13,775 bases of DNA, from NCBI GenBank assembly GCA_019116405.1, contig DXBS01000082.1, positions 1-13,775 of the forward strand. Direction: 5' to 3'. A program made the position numbers and the translations under genes. A model generated the notes under the pieces. The model had not been told where the DNA came from. It did not search any database and saw only the letters and a program-made list of their open reading frames with translations. Source of the DNA: Candidatus Gallimonas intestinigallinarum (GTDB lineage: Bacteria > Bacillota_A > Clostridia > Christensenellales > Borkfalkiaceae). Shown here one piece after another: positions 11,437 to 13,775 of the stretch. Each line of letters begins with the position of its first letter. Positions within the stretch are counted from its first letter, which is position 1.

Positions 11437-12744
11437 TCATGCGCCGGGCGGGTCGTCGGCAATGTTGGTATAGCGCTCGCGCTTGGATTCGCCCCATTCC
11501 GGCTTGTTCTTTTTGCGGATATTGATCAGTCCGTTGATATAGATGGGGATATATTCGAGGATATAGAGGGGCGCAAAGAGAAGGGTGCCCAGTTTTTCGC
11601 CGAAGGAGAGGATGGTGAATGCCTCGCGGCTGGCGGTCATGGCGAGCAGGCTGTAGATAAACAGCAGCACATACATGACGGCAAAGGGCGTGACAATGAG
11701 GAACATTGCCGACTTCATCATGAGTTCCGGCTTGCCGTCAAAGGCATAAATGGTTGTGAGCACACAGCCCGCGACGATCGTGAAGATAGACGCGGCGGCA
11801 AAGAACGCCAAAGGATAGACCCCGTACAGGCACTCCAACTCGCCGCGGTTCATCTTGCCGCGCGCCTTTGCCTGCGCCTTGATCTGTTTTTTGTACTTCT
11901 CATCGCACTGCGCGTAGCCCGTCAGCCAGCGCAGGCGGCGCTTGTAGTTGTCGCGGTGACTGAGCGCCTCTTCGGTGTACAGCACCGCGTACGGCCAGTA
12001 CATGGAGCGGAAGCCCTTCAACAGTCCGTCCAGGCGCAGTTCGTAGTCCTCCGTCAGCGTGCGGTAGGGCCAGCCGCCGATGGTCTGAACGAGGGGGCGG
12101 CGGATCATCATGCCCTGTCCGCACAGGGTGAGCGGGATATCGCGCGCCGTGCGGTAGCGGTTGCCCAGGTCGTCCAGCATTGCCCAGGTCAGCGCGGAGT
12201 TGTTGGAGAACACCGTGCGTTTGGACCGATCTCCCAGGCAGTTCTTGATATACTTGCGCGTCAGGAAGATATCGTGCTCGTGCTCCAGGGCGTTGTTGAG
12301 TTCGGTGACATAGTTGGGTGCGAGTACGCCGTCCGCATCGACGATGACGAACGCATCATAGTGCTCCATCTCTTCAGGAGAGAGCGACTTGAAAAAGGCG
12401 TCCAGCGCGTCGCCCTTGCAGGACTGCTCGGGTACGACCAGAACGCGAGCGCCCAGTTCCTTCGCCATGGCGATGGTCGGGTCGTCCGGGTCCTTGACGA
12501 TGACATTGACGTCAAAGAAATTTCTGTCATAGTCCTGCTTTTTGATGGACGCAAACAGATCGCCGATGACGGCGCTCTCGTTGCGTGCGGGGATGACCAT
12601 GCCGATCATGCGTTTTTCCTGCGCGCGCACATAGCGCGGCTTCTTGAAAGCATAGAAAAAGCCGACCAGCTTGGGGATATATGCAAGAAATGAGGCGACC
12701 GCCAGTACAATGTATGCGATCAGAAACCCGTCAAACAATGTCAT
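11437..12744 (-). CDS. Membrane-bound family 2 glycosyltransferase
   Basis: 435 residues. A processive-type GT2 enzyme that would transfer an activated sugar to a cell-surface or exopolysaccharide acceptor at the membrane. Residues 5-30 form an N-terminal membrane helix. The GT-A catalytic region holds MVIPARNES (49-57), DADG (136-139, UDP-sugar and metal binding), GQGMMI (209-214), TEDYEL with D233 as probable base (231-236) and RRLRW (269-273) in place of QxxRW. Three hydrophobic segments follow at about 310-333, 343-368 and 385-405, then a basic cytoplasmic tail. ATG 12744 has GGGAGGG 8 nt upstream. Own promoter at 12775-12803; monocistronic. The product sugar cannot be assigned; no other polysaccharide genes are adjacent. 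Confidence 0.92.
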   Translation of the reverse strand: MTLFDGFLIAYIVLAVASFLAYIPKLVGFFYAFKKPRYVRAQEKRMIGMVIPARNESAVIGDLFASIKKQDYDRNFFDVNVIVKDPDDPTIAMAKELGARVLVVPEQSCKGDALDAFFKSLSPEEMEHYDAFVIVDADGVLAPNYVTELNNALEHEHDIFLTRKYIKNCLGDRSKRTVFSNNSALTWAMLDDLGNRYRTARDIPLTLCGQGMMIRRPLVQTIGGWPYRTLTEDYELRLDGLLKGFRSMYWPYAVLYTEEALSHRDNYKRRLRWLTGYAQCDEKYKKQIKAQAKARGKMNRGELECLYGVYPLAFFAAASIFTIVAGCVLTTIYAFDGKPELMMKSAMFLIVTPFAVMYVLLFIYSLLAMTASREAFTILSFGEKLGTLLFAPLYILEYIPIYINGLINIRKKNKPEWGESKRERYTNIADDPPGA

Positions 12745-12774
12745 CGCGCGAACCCTCCCATTCCGTCTGTGTTC

Positions 12775-12803
12775 ATTATATCCCAGCGATGCGGAAAAAT
12801 CAA
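12775..12803 (-). promoter_or_regulatory. Sigma-A promoter of the glycosyltransferase gene
   Basis: On the minus strand TTGATT (12798-12803), 17-bp spacer and a perfect TATAAT (12775-12780). The expected start is near 12768, giving a leader of about 24 nt. The adjoining AT-rich 12804-12960 shows no gene. Confidence 0.88.
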
Positions 12804-12964
12804 CTGTTTTTTAAAAAATCGTCATAAAAAAGCATGACTTTTATTGATTTTATCAAGAAAATCGTGTAAATTGAAAAGAAATGAAACAATCATGCTAATA
12901 GGCATTGCCTATTTGATATTTGAAACAGAGCACAAAAAAATGACCTGCGTTTCAAGCACACCCT

Positions 12965-13108
12965 TCAGACGCCTTCGGCGCAGGCGGTTTCCTTCCCAAG
13001 GCTTCTCCTTGGGGAGAAGCTCCGCCGCAGGCGGTGATGAGGGGTTTGTGGAAAGAAACAATGGCCGGTCAGGTCGGGGCGCCCCTCATCCGTCCGTTGC
13101 GCGTCCAC
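12965..13108. repeat. Interspersed palindromic repeat modules beside dispersed-repeat copy 2
   Basis: Contains CTTCTCC/GGAGAAG hairpin 13002-13019 (loop TTGG), then a 38-bp block 13018-13055 identical to 2133-2170, including CCGCC/GGCGG and TGATGAGGGG. GATGAGGGG (13036-13044) is repeated inverted as CCCCTCATC (13082-13090), bracketing 37 bp of different sequence. This resembles short palindromic repeats I recall as common in gut Clostridia genomes. Reading frames across it look like translated repeat, not genes. Confidence 0.7.
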
Positions 13109-13242
13109 CTGTCTCGCACAAGTAGACCTTGCGCTTCGGTCAGCGATTTTGCGCAATAAATGCAAAATCGCTAAGCGCATGTGTGCGCAGAAGCCGCACC
13201 GCGGCTATCTGCATAACGCACACATTCGCCCCGAGGGGGAAG
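13109..13242 (-). repeat. Structured dispersed repeat, copy 2 (inverted)
   Basis: Reverse complement of 2001-2134 with six substitutions and no gaps. In copy-1 numbering the differences are C2036T in a single-base bulge, A2066C in the linker between hairpins 1 and 2, changes at 2086, 2088 and 2089 in the loop of hairpin 2, and A2111G, which turns an A-U pair of hairpin 3 into G-U. All stems are kept. On its sense (minus) strand it lies about 135 bases downstream of the glyS stop. Confidence 0.82.
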
Positions 13243-13334
13243 GCAATGTTATCCGCAAAAGTAAAGCTTTTCAGAAAAATTTGAAGCGCTTAAAAACCTC
13301 GCAAAAATATTTTCAAAGAAAAGATTTTTGCGAC

Positions 13335-13360
13335 AAAAAAAGCGGCCCCACGGGTCGCTT
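13335..13360 (-). terminator. Rho-independent terminator of the glycyl-tRNA synthetase gene
   Basis: On the minus strand AAGCGACCC (13360-13352) pairs with GGGCCGCTT (13348-13340) around loop GTG with one A-C mismatch, followed by a T-run reaching 13335. It starts 17 bases after the stop codon. Confidence 0.85.
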
Positions 13361-13376
13361 TTCATATTGTCTGTTT

Positions 13377-13775
13377 TCAGAACGCACACTTTTGGGTGAG
13401 GAAGGAAATGACCTCGTCCGCATTCATGCGCACCTGCTCCATGCTGTCCCTGTCGCGCACGGTGACGGTGCCGTCCTCGAGCGTCGTGAAGTCGATGGTC
13501 AGGCAGTAGGGCGTGCCGATCTCGTCCTGGCGGCGGTAGCGCTTGCCAATCGAGCCCGCCTCGTCGTAGGTGACGGAGAAGTGCTTCTTGAGCTTGGCGA
13601 GCAGCTCCTTTGCGGGCGCCGCAAGATTTTTTTGCAGGGGCAGGACGGCAGCCTTGTACGCCGCTATCGCGGGGTGGAAGTGCATGACGTTTCTGACCTC
13701 GCCGTTTTCCAGCGTCTCCTCGTCGTACGCCTCGGATAGGATGGCGAGCATGAGGCGGTCCGCGCCGATGGAATA
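13377..13775 (-). CDS. glyS: Glycyl-tRNA synthetase (alpha2 type), C-terminal 132 residues only
   Basis: Charges tRNA-Gly in the cytoplasm. Only the end of the gene is in the window; the frame is open to base 13775 and the N-terminal catalytic part lies beyond it. The fragment opens with [20 protein letters not shown], which corresponds to class II motif 3 of the dimeric, eukaryote-like GlyRS (usually GxDR). It continues with [18 protein letters not shown], the start of the HGTP anticodon-binding domain, and with [19 protein letters not shown] and the C-terminal [12 protein letters not shown] typical of that domain. Single-chain GlyRS of this type is common in Firmicutes such as Clostridia alongside others with the alpha2beta2 enzyme. 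Also called glyQS. Its terminator is at 13335-13360; the dispersed repeat follows. Confidence 0.94.
   Translation of the reverse strand, partial: YSIGADRLMLAILSEAYDEETLENGEVRNVMHFHPAIAAYKAAVLPLQKNLAAPAKELLAKLKKHFSVTYDEAGSIGKRYRRQDEIGTPYCLTIDFTTLEDGTVTVRDRDSMEQVRMNADEVISFLTQKCAF

Noticed and set aside
11341..12693. Long plus-strand frame of 450 codons
   Set aside because: Antisense shadow of the glycosyltransferase, which has GT2 motifs, membrane helices, a ribosome binding site and a promoter. The shadow has none.
12844..13125. Plus-strand frame of 93 codons
   Set aside because: Its last two thirds are repeat sequence and it is arginine-rich without any recognisable domain.
13149..13739. 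Plus-strand frame of 196 codons
   Set aside because: It begins inside repeat copy 2 and continues antisense to the glycyl-tRNA synthetase gene, crossing that gene's terminator.
1..13775. Anti-phage defence system, prophage or insertion sequence
   Set aside because: No transposase, integrase, phage structural or defence-type nuclease gene is present; genes are core or envelope functions.

Overview
The window is about 13.8 kb of GC-rich bacterial DNA. Consensus sigma-A promoters with 17-bp spacers, AGGAGG-type ribosome binding sites, rplM-rpsI order, a ComF-family protein, a PdaB/Clostridia-type polysaccharide deacetylase and a eukaryote-like (alpha2-type) glycyl-tRNA synthetase all point to a Gram-positive Firmicute. 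An uncultured gut Clostridia lineage (Christensenellales-like) is my best guess; this is inference from style, not a database match.

Layout. 1-1740: 3' part of alaS (+), a short alanyl-tRNA synthetase that ends right after the editing domain. 1741-2228: non-coding, packed with hairpins, a tandem repeat and one copy of a structured dispersed repeat. 2229-2798: maltose/galactoside O-acetyltransferase family gene (+) with a strong terminator. 2990-4036: rplM-rpsI ribosomal operon with a near-perfect promoter, a structured leader and a terminator. 4137-4421: small Pro/Gln-rich hypothetical protein (-). 4564-6954: large surface lipoprotein (+) that also has a C-terminal membrane helix and an acidic cytoplasmic tail; its promoter overlaps a possible one for the small gene. 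7222-7707: protein with two zinc ribbons and a very acidic tail. 7775-8551: ComF-like phosphoribosyltransferase. 8807-9577: polysaccharide deacetylase. 9653-10333: SSB-like protein with two OB folds. 10456-11271: PlsC-like acyltransferase with an apparently leaderless start. 11437-12744: membrane family 2 glycosyltransferase (-), convergent with the acyltransferase and sharing a long bidirectional hairpin. 12745-13376: non-coding, with the second copy of the dispersed repeat. 13377-13775: 3' end of the glycyl-tRNA synthetase gene (-).

Most genes are housekeeping or cell-envelope functions, mostly single transcription units each closed by a long GC-rich hairpin. The most notable signal is non-coding. 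A 134-bp element occurs at 2001-2134 and, inverted, at 13109-13242. It folds into three consecutive hairpins. The two copies differ at six positions: five are unpaired in the fold and the sixth turns an A-U pair into G-U. Both copies lie downstream of, and in the same sense as, an aminoacyl-tRNA synthetase gene. This looks like a mobile or regulatory structured element, not neutral spacer.
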